From the NCBI RefSeq assembly GCF_902506105.1, contig NZ_LR733304.1:1969458-2033457 (forward strand): a DNA stretch of 64,000 nt, read 5' to 3'. This DNA is from Aeromicrobium sp. 9AM (GTDB lineage Bacteria > Actinomycetota > Actinomycetes > Propionibacteriales > Nocardioidaceae). The position numbers and the translations under genes are program-made. Under the pieces are notes generated by a model. It saw only the letters and a list, made by a program, of their open reading frames with translations, was not told the DNA's origin and ran no database searches. This document shows positions 1 to 7,856 of this stretch, in pieces. Numbering within the stretch: the stretch's first letter is position 1; every line of letters starts with the position of its first letter.

Positions 1-12
1 GACGGAGGACAC

Positions 13-351
13 ATGGACCACACCCGCGCACAGACGCTCCTGCACCAGGAAGAACACGCCGCACGGCAGATGCTGGCCACGCTCAGCCGTGACTTCACCG
101 GCATCGTCGATGCGTCCGCCGACTCCAACGCAGACGACGAGCACGATCCTGAAGGCTCCACGATCGCGTTCGAGCGCTCGCAGGTCGGCGCACTGATCGA
201 GCAGGCCGAGCGGCGCCTGGCCGAGATCGATGCCGCACGTGCTCGCCTCGACGCGGGCACGTACGGCCGGTGCGAGGTGTGTGGGGAGCCGATTCCCGAC
301 GGTCGCCTGGAGGCGCGGCCGGTCGCGCGTACGTGCGTCGCGCACGCCTGA
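13..351 (+). CDS. TraR/DksA-type zinc-finger protein
   Basis: A 112-residue protein of the TraR/DksA zinc-finger family, which in better-known members binds RNA polymerase through its secondary channel. The N-terminal two thirds is a charged helical region and the C-terminus carries the finger, with Cys87-x2-Cys90 and then Cys108 and His111 where the classic finger has a fourth Cys. The start is the ATG 5 nt after GGAGGAC. The acidic DxxDxA tip of true DksA is not obvious, so a general regulatory role is family inference only. It may form a unit with the following small zinc-ribbon gene. Confidence 0.8.
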   Translation: MDHTRAQTLLHQEEHAARQMLATLSRDFTGIVDASADSNADDEHDPEGSTIAFERSQVGALIEQAERRLAEIDAARARLDAGTYGRCEVCGEPIPDGRLEARPVARTCVAHA

Positions 352-404
352 ACGGGAACTCTCGGCACGCCCCACGAGTTGGGCGGGGCAAGGAGGAATC
401 ATCC

Positions 405-680
405 ATGAAGTGTCCGACCGACAACGCCACCCTCGTCATGAGTGAACGTGCCGGCATCGAGATCGACTACTGCCCCGAGTGCCGTGGGGTGTGGCTCGAC
501 CGAGGAGAGCTCGACAAGATCCTCGACCGTGCTGCAGCCGATGCGCCCGCTCCCGCCCCGGCCCAGCCGCAACAGCAGTACGTCGAACCGCAGTACAACC
601 AACCGCGATACGACAACCGGCAGCAACAGCCGTACCGCAAGAAGAAGAAGGAGCACTGGCTCAGCGAGATCTTTGACTGA
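405..680 (+). CDS. zf-TFIIB zinc-ribbon protein
   Basis: A 91-residue protein with an N-terminal TFIIB-type zinc ribbon: CPTD at residues 3-6, then CPECRGVWLDRGEL, the hallmark of the zf-TFIIB family (PF13453). A Gln/Tyr/Pro-rich linker follows (about 55-80), then a basic KKKKE stretch and a WLSEIFD end. The ATG at 405 follows AAGGAGGAATC, so longer upstream extensions are not needed. The family is common beside DksA-like or stress genes, and its biochemical role is not established. The low-complexity tail suggests a flexible interaction arm. Confidence 0.75.
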   Translation: MKCPTDNATLVMSERAGIEIDYCPECRGVWLDRGELDKILDRAAADAPAPAPAQPQQQYVEPQYNQPRYDNRQQQPYRKKKKEHWLSEIFD

Positions 681-711
681 GGCAAGTGAGCGCAGCGAAC
701 GGCCCGAAGTC

Positions 712-755
712 AGGTTGAGCCGAAGCACGCCGGAGGCGTCAGCTTGTCGAAACCT
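712..755. repeat. Imperfect palindromic intergenic repeat
   Basis: AGGTT at 712-716 is mirrored by AACCT at 751-755, with an inner imperfect stem (AAGC-CGCC against GGCG-AGCTT). It lies between the zinc-ribbon gene and the SDR gene. The neighbouring CGAAGTCAGGTTG string also occurs, inverted, near 23.76 kb, so this looks like a dispersed REP-type element. Confidence 0.5.
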
Positions 756-835
756 CGTGAGCCGACGTCGCAACGCAACCACACGTGTGAACCTCGTCAC
801 GAAATAGCCCCTCCGGTCCCCCGGTTGAGTCAGAC

Positions 836-1684
836 ATGAAGATCTTGCTCACCGGGGGAACCGGTTTCATCGGCTCGGCCGTCCTCGACCAGCTCGTCGC
901 GGCGGGTCATCAGGTGACGGCTGTCGTCCGCAACCAGAAGTCCTCGCTCCAGGTGCAGGACGCGGGCGCCACCGGCATCATCGGCGACCTGTTCAACGCA
1001 GAGTGGCTGGCCGCAGAGCTGCGCGGGCACGACGGGGCGATCCACACGGCCGCCGGCGGGGACGAGCGCGACGCCGAGCTCAACGATGCGGTCATCGACG
1101 CCGCGATCAGCGCGTTCGCCGGCACGCCCAAGCCACTCGTCCACACGGGTGGCATCTGGGTCTACGGCAACAACGCCTCGATCACCGAGTCGAGCCCGCT
1201 CGACGCCCCGGCCCTCACCGCGTGGCGTCCGGCCGGCGAGCGGCGTCTGCTGGAGTCCGGGATCAAGGCTTCCGTCGTGCAGCCGGGCATCGTGTACGGC
1301 TACGGCAAGGGCATCCCGGCGATGCTCTCCGCCGAGTCGGGCACCGTGGCCCTCATCGGCACCGGTGAGCAGCACTGGACGACCGTGCACGTCGACGATC
1401 TCGCCGACCTGTACGTTCGCGCGCTCGAGCAGGCGCCCGGCGGGCGCACGTATGTCGGCGTCAGCGGGCAGAACCCGACCGTGCGAGAGCTCGGTGAGGC
1501 ACTCGGCGGCGACGTCGCCCCCGAGAACCCGGCAACGACCGTCGAGCGGCTCGGCGCGTTCGGCGAGGCCCTCCTCCTCGACCAGCAGGCCAGCGGCAGC
1601 CGCGCCAAGAGCGAGCTCGGCTGGCAGCCGACCCGGCCCAGCCTGGTCGACGAGCTGCGCGCGGACGACGCGGAAGCGGCCTAG
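836..1684 (+). CDS. NAD(P)-dependent epimerase/reductase, atypical SDR
   Basis: A 282-residue NAD(P)-binding Rossmann protein of the extended/atypical short-chain dehydrogenase group. GGTGFIG at residues 7-13 is the dinucleotide-binding motif, and the following HQVTAVVRN strand end suggests NADP preference. The expected YxxxK catalytic pair is not visible after the WVYG segment, which has WRPAGERRL there, so catalysis may differ from classical epimerases. The substrate cannot be read from sequence. Its stop codon overlaps the stop of the convergent methyltransferase gene: a shared CTAG supplies TAG on both strands. Confidence 0.8.
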   Translation: MKILLTGGTGFIGSAVLDQLVAAGHQVTAVVRNQKSSLQVQDAGATGIIGDLFNAEWLAAELRGHDGAIHTAAGGDERDAELNDAVIDAAISAFAGTPKPLVHTGGIWVYGNNASITESSPLDAPALTAWRPAGERRLLESGIKASVVQPGIVYGYGKGIPAMLSAESGTVALIGTGEQHWTTVHVDDLADLYVRALEQAPGGRTYVGVSGQNPTVRELGEALGGDVAPENPATTVERLGAFGEALLLDQQASGSRAKSELGWQPTRPSLVDELRADDAEAA

Positions 1685-2502
1685 CTCCTGGTGGCGGTGA
1701 GCAGCAGGTACTCCCAGCTCATCGCCCCACCGTCGAAGTGCCCGGCGGCGAGCTCGGCGAGCTCGTTGTCCAGGCCGGCCACCTTGTCGGGCTCCTCGGC
1801 GATGTTCTTGTAGACGGCGATCGTCGGGCCGTACGTCCGCTTGAAGAAGTCGCGCATCTCCTCCGGAGAGTCGAACCGGTCGACCGTGAGCATCTCCTTG
1901 CGCGCCTCGACCCCCGTGACTCGATCGCCGAGCAGCGAGCGTACGTGCTCCTCATCGCCCCACAACGGTGGCGGCTGGGCACCGGGCGGAGGCGGCGGGG
2001 CATACGGCTTCATCGTCGCGAACATCTGGCCGATGAAGCCCTCGGGCGTCCAGCTCAGCAGACCGATGGTGCCACCCGCCCGGCACACGCGTACGAGCTC
2101 GTCGGCGGCCGCCTGGTGGTGCGGGGCGAACATGACGCCCACGCACGACATGACGACGTCGAACTCCGCGTCGCCGTAGGGCAGCGCCTCGGCGTCGGCC
2201 TCCTGCCACTCGAGCGTCGCCCCCTGGTCCTCGGCATGTCGGCGACCCACCTCGAGCAACGCCGGCGCGAGGTCCGACGCCACCACGTCCGCGCCGGTGA
2301 GCGCGGCCGGGATCGCGGCGTTGCCGGAGCCCGCCCCCACGTCCAGGACCCGCTGACCGGCCTTGATATTGCAGGCCTCGACCAGCCGCGGGCCCGTCGC
2401 CGGAATCACCTCCGAGGCCACGGCGGGGTAGTCACCCGACGACCACAGCGCCTTGTGCTTGGCCTTCAGTGCGCGATCTGCTTCGGCGTCCTCACTGCTC
2501 AT
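1681..2502 (-). CDS. Class I SAM-dependent methyltransferase
   Basis: A 273-residue methyltransferase of the Methyltransf_11/25 type. Motif I is VLDVGAGSG at about residues 52-60, followed by an acidic residue after the second strand (VVASDLAP) that should hold the SAM ribose, and a DVVMSCVGVMFAPHH segment at motif IV. The C-terminal half contains a Pro-rich loop (APPPPPGAQPPP) absent from many relatives. The substrate is unknown. The gene ends head-on into the SDR gene and has GGAGGAG just before its ATG. Confidence 0.85.
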   Translation of the reverse strand: MSSEDAEADRALKAKHKALWSSGDYPAVASEVIPATGPRLVEACNIKAGQRVLDVGAGSGNAAIPAALTGADVVASDLAPALLEVGRRHAEDQGATLEWQEADAEALPYGDAEFDVVMSCVGVMFAPHHQAAADELVRVCRAGGTIGLLSWTPEGFIGQMFATMKPYAPPPPPGAQPPPLWGDEEHVRSLLGDRVTGVEARKEMLTVDRFDSPEEMRDFFKRTYGPTIAVYKNIAEEPDKVAGLDNELAELAAGHFDGGAMSWEYLLLTATRS

Positions 2503-2583
2503 CTCAATCTCCTCCTCGTGACGTATCCCTCAGGATGGCCCTGCCTTCGCGAGAAGTCACCGACTGCGGAGAATTGCCGAGTC

Positions 2584-3192
2584 CTAGGAGCGGTCGATGG
2601 AGAGCACCGGGAACCGCGCCGACAACAGGTCGACCAGAGGGCCGAGCAGGAAGATCACCAGGAGCGTCCCCGGCCCGACGGCAGCGCCGCACAGCCAGCC
2701 GAGGAGGGCACCACCGCCCTGCACGACGCTGTAGCTCCACTTGAACGGCACCGGGGGGTCGAACGCCAGGGCGGCGGCCTCGGTCGGTCCGGCGCCGGCA
2801 TCGACGGCGAGATAGCCCGCGACGCCGACCGCGAGGACCGGGAACGACAGGACGAGCAGGAAGATCCGCACCCCCATCTCGTCGGGCTCCGCGAAGGCGT
2901 CCAGCAACCCGGAGACCACGAAGCCCACCACGAGGGGCTGGGTGATAGTGCCGAGTCCCGGCCTGAGCCCGCGAGCCCACGCCATCGCGACCAGAAGGAT
3001 CCCGATGACCAGGTTGACGATCCAGAACGGCACGTCGAGGGCGATCGAGAGGCCGTTGATCATCGTCGAGTAGCCGTCGGACCCCAGCGAGGCGATGAGC
3101 AGCATTGCGACCCCGACGCCGAGGATCACGCAGGATCCGACGAGACGTACGAGCTGTGACACCACGGCAACGATCCTCGCAGGCCCTGTCAT
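2584..3192 (-). CDS. YczE/YitT-type integral membrane protein
   Basis: A 202-residue membrane protein with about five hydrophobic segments, resembling the YczE/YitT group of uncharacterised transporters. PFWIVNLVIGI and the conserved GLRPGLGTI loop in the first half support the match. The ATG at 3192 gives MTGPARIV and lies only 9 bp from the start of the divergent DUF503 gene, leaving no room for two separate ribosome sites. One transcript is therefore probably leaderless, or this protein starts slightly further in. Function unknown. Confidence 0.7.
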   Translation of the reverse strand: MTGPARIVAVVSQLVRLVGSCVILGVGVAMLLIASLGSDGYSTMINGLSIALDVPFWIVNLVIGILLVAMAWARGLRPGLGTITQPLVVGFVVSGLLDAFAEPDEMGVRIFLLVLSFPVLAVGVAGYLAVDAGAGPTEAAALAFDPPVPFKWSYSVVQGGGALLGWLCGAAVGPGTLLVIFLLGPLVDLLSARFPVLSIDRS

Positions 3193-3201
3193 GATCGTGT
3201 C

Positions 3202-3498
3202 ATGTGGATCGGATGGATCGAGTTCGACATCATGCTGGGCGACGTCCACTCCCTCAAGACCAAGCGGTCGATCGTACGGCCGCTCGTCGCGGATGTCCGG
3301 CGTACGTTCAGCGTCTCGGCCGCCGAGACCGGGAGCCTCGATCTCCACCGCCGCGCAGGTGTGGGGGTGAGCCTCGTCGCGGCCGACAGCAAGCACATCA
3401 TCGACGTGCTCGACTCGGTCGAGAACTTCGTCGCGGGGCGGCCCGAGATCGATCTCCTGTCGGCCCGCCGCGGCATCAGCAACAGTGACGACGCCTAG
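3202..3498 (+). CDS. DUF503 (YlxP-like) protein
   Basis: A 98-residue DUF503 protein. The start MWIGWIEFDIMLGDVHSLK matches the usual N-terminus of the family closely, fixing the ATG at 3202. In many genomes this family lies in nusA-infB-rbfA operons and is suspected to act with ribosome maturation, but its biochemistry is not settled. Here it sits alone, divergent from the membrane protein gene and followed within 10 bp by the PaiB-like gene. The frame is intact and of normal length. Confidence 0.85.
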   Translation: MWIGWIEFDIMLGDVHSLKTKRSIVRPLVADVRRTFSVSAAETGSLDLHRRAGVGVSLVAADSKHIIDVLDSVENFVAGRPEIDLLSARRGISNSDDA

Positions 3499-3505
3499 GA
3501 GCGGC

Positions 3506-4120
3506 ATGTACATCCCACACTTCAACGCCATGGACGACCCCGACGAGGTCCGCCGGTTCGTCGAGTCGGTGGGCAGCGCCGAGATCGTGACGGTCGGCGC
3601 TGACGGCACCCCGGTCGCGACCCTGCTGCCCATCCTGTGGAGCGCCGACGGCGCCACGGTCATCGCCCACATGGCCCGCGCCAACCCGCACTGGCGGGAG
3701 ATCGCCGACGGCTCGCCCTGCCTCGCGATCGTCGCCGGTGCGCAGGCCTACATCTCGCCGGCCTGGTATGCCGCAAAGGCAGAGCACGGCCGGGTGGTGC
3801 CGACCTGGAACTACTCGGCCGTCCACCTCACGGGCACGGTGCGGGTGCACGACGATCCCGACTGGACGCGGGAAGCCGTGACGGCCTTGACCGACCGTCA
3901 CGAGCAACCACGCGAGGAGCCGTGGGCCGTGACCGACGCACCGTCGACGTACATCGACAAGAACCTCAAGGCGATCGTCGGCCTGGAGCTGACGGTCGCG
4001 CGGGTCGAGGCCAAGGCCAAGCTCAGCCAGAACCGCTCGGCTGCCGACCAAGCCGGGGTCGTGGCCGGTCTGCGCGCCGAGGGCGGGTCTCCTGCCGTTG
4101 CCGACGCGATGGATCTCTGA
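3506..4120 (+). CDS. FMN-binding negative regulator, PaiB family
   Basis: A 204-residue member of the PaiB/FMN-binding split-barrel family (PF04299). Family signatures are MYIPHFN at the N-terminus, the WNYSAVHLTG stretch near the middle and a KLSQNRS segment near the end. Bacillus PaiB is linked to repression of protease and sporulation genes, while actinobacterial members are mostly uncharacterised flavoproteins. The ATG at 3506 follows AGGAG and gives the usual MYIP start. A GTG seven codons upstream, inside the end of DUF503, is less likely. It probably shares a transcript with DUF503. Confidence 0.85.
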   Translation: MYIPHFNAMDDPDEVRRFVESVGSAEIVTVGADGTPVATLLPILWSADGATVIAHMARANPHWREIADGSPCLAIVAGAQAYISPAWYAAKAEHGRVVPTWNYSAVHLTGTVRVHDDPDWTREAVTALTDRHEQPREEPWAVTDAPSTYIDKNLKAIVGLELTVARVEAKAKLSQNRSAADQAGVVAGLRAEGGSPAVADAMDL

Positions 4121-4133
4121 CGCAGCGGACGCA

Positions 4134-4166
4134 GGAAGGGGAGCCGCCCGAGGCGACTCCCCTTCC
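4134..4166. terminator. Bidirectional hairpin terminator
   Basis: A perfect 10-bp stem GGAAGGGGAG / CTCCCCTTCC encloses a second CGCC/GGCG stem. It lies between the stops of the PaiB-like gene (+) and the first LPDTG gene (-). Almost the same hairpin follows the other two LPDTG genes. Confidence 0.8.
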
Positions 4167-4182
4167 CGTGCTCAGCTGTTGA

Positions 4183-5640
4183 TCAGCGATGTCCTCCCCT
4201 GAAGAGGGAACCGATCGCTGCGGCGACAGCCTTGAAAAATCCGATGTGCTTGGCCGCGGCGTGTGCCCGCAGGACGCGGGCTGACATCGTCGACGACACC
4301 TGCGAGACCGGCTCGCGGCGCATCATCATCATGACTCCCGCTGCCGTCATCGGACCCACGAGCAGCAGAACACCGAGCGGCAAGCCGCCTGTGTCCGGCA
4401 GCAGCTGGTCCTCCGCGGCAGCCACGCCTGCGGGGTCCTTCGGATCCTCGCTCTCCTCGGCACCTCCGACACAGGAGTCCGGGTCTCCGGCGTCGCCGGT
4501 GAAGACCGTCAGCGCACCCTCTGCGAAGACGTAGCCGTCACCAGCCAGGGTTGCCGTGATCTCCCACGGGCCCTTGACGCCGTCACCCTTGGTGAACGTG
4601 TAGACGACGCCTTCGATCGGCACCGCGGTCGGTGCCTCACCCTCGTCGCAGGTCGACGTCCCCTCCACCGCCGGTGTCACCTCGATCGGGCAGGCCTCGC
4701 CGACCTTGACCACGCTGTAGTAGTCGTGCGGATGCAGTCGTGCGTCGTCCGCCGGGCTGTTCAGCGTCAGGAGGTTCTTGAAGTACTCCCAGTCGTCCTT
4801 GCCCTTGATCCAGTACGAGTCGTGCTGGTACTCGACGATCTCACCGCACTTCGGCATGGCGTCGCAGTCATCGCCCCACACCCGGGTCTGCGGGAACTCG
4901 TACGTCCCTTCGACTCCATCGGACTCGGACATCTTCCAGCATGCCGTGACCTCCTTGGGCTTGTGGCACTTGGGACCCACCTTGACCACGCTGTAGTAGT
5001 CGTGCGGCTCCAGCTGCGCATCGCCGGCCGGGCTGTAGAGCTTCGACAGACCGGCGAGGTAGTCCTCGTCGTCCTTGTCCCTGATCCAGTACGTGTCGTG
5101 CTGGTACTCGGCGGTCTCGCCGCACTTCGGCGTCTTGTCGCACCATCCGCCCGAGACCTTGTACTGCGGGAACTCGTAGGTGTCCTCGACTCCGTCGGAG
5201 GCCTTCATCTTCCAGCAGACCTTCACCTCGTACGGATACGTTCCGGGGCACTCGGTGTCCGTGGTCGTGTTGACGCTCGGTTGGTCGCCGGAGCACCCGT
5301 CAGGTGGTTCGTGACCTTTAGTACCTGATTGGGACTCGGTCGTCTCCTGGTCAGCTTTCTCCTCGGCTGCGGCCTTGGCCGCAGCTTCCTCAGCTGCCTT
5401 CGCGGCAGCCTCCTCAGCCGCCTTCGCGGCAGCCTCCTCAGCGGCCTTTGCAGCGGCCTCGTCGGCCGCCGCCTTCTCGTCGGCCGCCGCCTTCTCGTCA
5501 GCCGCAGCCTTCTCGTCGGCCGCAGAGCCGGTCGCCACCTGGTCCGTCGAGCCGGCGGTGTCGTCCGCAACAGCGATCGAAGGCGCGGCGAAGCAGACAC
5601 TTCCGGCGAGCAGTGCCAGAACAATCACTAGTCGTCTCAT
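4183..5640 (-). CDS. LPDTG surface protein A: helical stalk, two Cys-rich repeats, long tail
   Basis: A 485-residue exported protein. A signal peptide (about 1-25, cleavage near AVA-DD) is followed by an Ala/Lys/Glu helical stalk (40-98) built from ADEKA and AAKAAEE units. Two tandem ~90-residue Cys-rich repeats follow (139-226 and 230-317, each with CWKM, YEFPQ, KCGE, YWI and HDYYSVVKVG). A domain shared with protein B comes next (318-392). LPDTG at 414-418 is followed by a hydrophobic helix and RR, the layout of a sortase substrate. The oddity is the 45 residues after the helix, ending HIGFFKAVAAAIGSLFRGGHR-like, whereas sortase substrates normally stop after a few basic residues. The ATG at 5640 has GGATGGAG upstream. 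No sortase gene is in the window. Confidence 0.8.
   Translation of the reverse strand: MRRLVIVLALLAGSVCFAAPSIAVADDTAGSTDQVATGSAADEKAAADEKAAADEKAAADEAAAKAAEEAAAKAAEEAAAKAAEEAAAKAAAEEKADQETTESQSGTKGHEPPDGCSGDQPSVNTTTDTECPGTYPYEVKVCWKMKASDGVEDTYEFPQYKVSGGWCDKTPKCGETAEYQHDTYWIRDKDDEDYLAGLSKLYSPAGDAQLEPHDYYSVVKVGPKCHKPKEVTACWKMSESDGVEGTYEFPQTRVWGDDCDAMPKCGEIVEYQHDSYWIKGKDDWEYFKNLLTLNSPADDARLHPHDYYSVVKVGEACPIEVTPAVEGTSTCDEGEAPTAVPIEGVVYTFTKGDGVKGPWEITATLAGDGYVFAEGALTVFTGDAGDPDSCVGGAEESEDPKDPAGVAAAEDQLLPDTGGLPLGVLLLVGPMTAAGVMMMMRREPVSQVSSTMSARVLRAHAAAKHIGFFKAVAAAIGSLFRGGHR
5347..5523. repeat. In-gene tandem repeat encoding the Ala/Lys/Glu stalk
   Basis: Short tandem repeats encode ADEKA units followed by AAKAAEE units (residues 40-98 of protein A). 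The units are 15-24 bp with near-identical DNA, so the length is likely to vary between strains. This is coding DNA, not a CRISPR array. Confidence 0.75.
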
Positions 5641-5649
5641 GATGAGCAA

Positions 5650-5683
5650 AACTCCATCCGTAGTCCCCTGGCGGAAGGGTTCG
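5650..5683 (-). promoter_or_regulatory. Conserved 5' leader box, LPDTG gene A
   Basis: Read on the minus strand, this is CGAACCCTTCC, then CAGGGGACTACGGATGGAGTT just before the start codon. The same box, with small changes, precedes genes B and C. Upstream lies a hairpin (GCGAGG/CCTCGC) and, about 200 nt from the start, a TTCATCGTGA string also seen near the other two. The rest of the 277-bp gap to gene B holds only that gene's terminator. Confidence 0.55.
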
Positions 5684-5868
5684 TTGCGCCTCGCGAGGGA
5701 CTCCTCGCAGGCGGAGCGGCTACGACTGTGTGCTCGGGAGAGCGAGCCGCGGCCTGACCTCAGAGAACCGTGGTCCAGCGAGACGGTGTGACGAATGGAC
5801 AATTATTTCGGGCGGAATCTCCGTTAATTCCACCTAATTCATCACGATGAACTACGCCCTGAGACGCA

Positions 5869-5901
5869 AGAAGGGGAGCCGCCCGAGGCGACTCCCCTTC
5901 T
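5869..5901. terminator. Hairpin terminator after LPDTG gene B
   Basis: A 10-bp stem AGAAGGGGAG/CTCCCCTTCT with an inner CGCC/GGCG stem, nearly identical to the terminator of gene A. It is 17 bp past the stop of gene B. Confidence 0.8.
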
Positions 5902-5917
5902 CGTGCTCAGCTGTCGA

Positions 5918-7546
5918 TCAGCGACGTCCTCCTCGGAAGAAGGCGCCGATGGCTGCGACGACGTTGCCAACGGCCTTCATGAAGCCGATGTGCTCCGTCG
6001 TGGCGTGCGCCCGCTTGATGCCGAGCGGCTTGGGAGCCGGCGGCAGGATCAGCGAGTAGGACGGCATCCCACCACCGGTCGACGTACGGCTGACTGGCTC
6101 CCGACGCATCAAGATGATGAGTCCGGCTGCTGTCATGGGGCCTGCGATGAGCAGGATCCACAGCGGCAGGCCACCCGTGTCGGGCAGGAGCGCGTCCTCG
6201 TCCTCGGGCTTGATGCACGAGTCTGGATCGCCGGCGTCACCGGTGAAGACCGTCTGCGCATCGTCGGCGAAGACGTAGTCGTCATCGACCAGGCTCGCGG
6301 TGATCTCCCACGTGCCTTCCTCGCCGTCCCCCTCGGTGAACGTGTAGACGACACCGTCGACCGCCACCGTGCTCGGCACATCACCGTCGTCGCAGTTCGA
6401 CGTCAGGTCGACTGCCGGGGTGACCTCGATCGGCGGCACTCCAGCCCCGCACCCGGCCCGATAGATGGCCTGGCCCTCAGGAGTCCAGTTCTGGCCCGGA
6501 TAGTCCGTGCCGTCGAACGAGTAGGGCGGGATGATGTCGCCCCACTTGATGTGCTGGGCCTTGAGCGTCGGATTCCACACCGGCCCGTTGTGCTTCTTGT
6601 CGTGCCCGTTGTAGACGCCTGCGGCATCCGGGCTGATCACGACGTACGGGTTGGTGTTGCTGTTCGTCCGGTGACAGATCGTGACGTGGTCGTCATCGGT
6701 GATGACGCATTGCGGGTTGTCGGCGGACAGTTGCGGGAGCACCGTGATGGTCTCCTCGTACAGCGGGTTGGTCAGGACGTAGCCGACCACAGCCGAAGCC
6801 GTGACCGTGTAGTCACCCGGGCCCGTCCCTGCGGGAGTGGACTCGTAGATGACCCCCGTGGTCTGCGGGAGGACCAACATGCCGGGCGTGTTGCACGACG
6901 GCGGGATCGCCGAGGGCGGGACAGCCGTGGCATCGATGAGCGGGATGGGCACCTCGTTGGGCAGGTTGCACCCGTTGTTGTAGATGGCCTGGCCGGCATC
7001 GGTCCAGTTCATGCCCGGGAAGTTGACGTCTCCGAAGACGAACGGCGGAATGATGTCGCCCCAGCCGTCGGCCGGGAAGATTCCTCCGGTGTGACCGGTG
7101 TGACCGTGGAGATCTCCACTGGCGTTCGGGGCGTTCTCGACATAGGGGTTGGTCTGGGACGAGGTGGAGTGGCAGATCTTGATCTTGACGGGTGCAGCTG
7201 CGACGACCTCTTCGTCGGCCGGCGCTGCGGCTTCGGGTTCGTCGGCAGGCTCTTCGGCCTTGTTGACGTCCTCGGCCGGCGGCGGGTTCTCCTCGTTCAC
7301 CACAGGTGGCGGGTCGCCGCCATCAGACGGGGGCGGAGTCCCGGTCTCCGGCGCGGGTGGCGCCGGGGCCGGAGCCGGCTCGGGAGCTGGAGCCGGCGCG
7401 GGCTCAGGCGCTGCTTCCGCCGGAGCCGCGGTGACGGTTTCGGTGGCGGCCGTCTCGGCTGGCGGGTCACCCTCAGCGGCGACCGCGGGCTGCGCGAGGA
7501 ACACGCTGGCCGCGATCATCGCGAGTACGAGCAAGATTTTCTTCAT
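5918..7546 (-). CDS. LPDTG surface protein B with two ICH-TNPY domains
   Basis: A 542-residue exported protein. A signal peptide (1-23, MKKILLVLAM...AVA) precedes an Ala/Pro/Glu-rich wall-spanning segment (24-115) and two Cys/His-containing domains beginning KICHSTSS-TNPY (about 122) and TICHRTNS-TNPY (about 289). Each domain continues with GH-rich loops and WGDIIPP, then PGMNWT or PGQNWT. A CDDGD...TFTEGDG domain is shared with protein A. LPDTG at 454-458, a helix (about 461-480) and a 62-residue tail ending HIGFMKAVGNVVAAIG and RGGRR complete it. The tail DNA is almost identical to that of gene C. The ATG at 7546 is preceded by GGATGGAGTT. A surface-anchored role is inferred and the ligand is unknown. 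Confidence 0.8.
   Translation of the reverse strand: MKKILLVLAMIAASVFLAQPAVAAEGDPPAETAATETVTAAPAEAAPEPAPAPAPEPAPAPAPPAPETGTPPPSDGGDPPPVVNEENPPPAEDVNKAEEPADEPEAAAPADEEVVAAAPVKIKICHSTSSQTNPYVENAPNASGDLHGHTGHTGGIFPADGWGDIIPPFVFGDVNFPGMNWTDAGQAIYNNGCNLPNEVPIPLIDATAVPPSAIPPSCNTPGMLVLPQTTGVIYESTPAGTGPGDYTVTASAVVGYVLTNPLYEETITVLPQLSADNPQCVITDDDHVTICHRTNSNTNPYVVISPDAAGVYNGHDKKHNGPVWNPTLKAQHIKWGDIIPPYSFDGTDYPGQNWTPEGQAIYRAGCGAGVPPIEVTPAVDLTSNCDDGDVPSTVAVDGVVYTFTEGDGEEGTWEITASLVDDDYVFADDAQTVFTGDAGDPDSCIKPEDEDALLPDTGGLPLWILLIAGPMTAAGLIILMRREPVSRTSTGGGMPSYSLILPPAPKPLGIKRAHATTEHIGFMKAVGNVVAAIGAFFRGGRR
5955..6190. repeat. 236-bp direct repeat, copy 1 (3' end of gene B)
   Basis: This segment matches 7894-8129 with only two differences noticed by eye. 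It encodes the end of the LPDTG motif region, the transmembrane helix and most of the tail. The flanking parts of the two genes are clearly more diverged. Confidence 0.85.
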
Positions 7547-7553
7547 GACAGAT

Positions 7554-7590
7554 AACTCCATCCGTATCGCCCCTGCACGGGAACGGTGCG
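7554..7590 (-). promoter_or_regulatory. Conserved 5' leader box, LPDTG gene B
   Basis: The minus-strand sequence CGCACCGTTCC-CGTGCAGGGGCGATACGGATGGAGTT ends at the ribosome site of gene B and is nearly identical to the box of gene C. A second shared box (GGCGCACTCCCA preceded by CACAGGT) lies at 7634-7660, and a CATCGTGACTA string near 7757-7766. Together these fill most of the 310-bp gap between genes B and C. Confidence 0.6.
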
Positions 7591-7810
7591 AGTCGTAGTC
7601 AAGGGGGATTCCTCGGCTGCGTGTTGGTGGCGGCAAAGTGGGAGTGCGCCGCGTACCTGTGCTGTCTAGAGAACCGCTTTTGTGTGGCACGCGTCACGCT
7701 GTACGTCGAGAATCTGCCGCAATTCTGGCGATTTGATCAGTCCGGGCCCCCTGCGGTAGTCACGATGGGCTACGAAATCCACAGGGCGACTTCTCGCCGG
7801 GAACGCAAAG

Positions 7811-7836
7811 AGGGGAGCCGCCGAAGCGACTCCCCT
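7811..7836. terminator. Hairpin terminator after LPDTG gene C
   Basis: AGGGGAG/CTCCCCT stem with a 12-nt loop, a shorter relative of the terminators at 4134 and 5869. It lies 20 bp past the stop of gene C. Confidence 0.75.
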
Positions 7837-7856
7837 GCCTTGCGATCAGTGTGTGA

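Noticed and set aside
3193..3684. N-terminal extension of the YczE-like protein across DUF503 and PaiB
   Set aside because: The extension is antisense to two well-supported genes and hydrophilic. The membrane protein is complete from the ATG at 3192.
5347..5523. Regular short repeats resembling a CRISPR array
   Set aside because: They are in frame within protein A, have no unique spacers and encode a plausible helical stalk. No cas genes are nearby.
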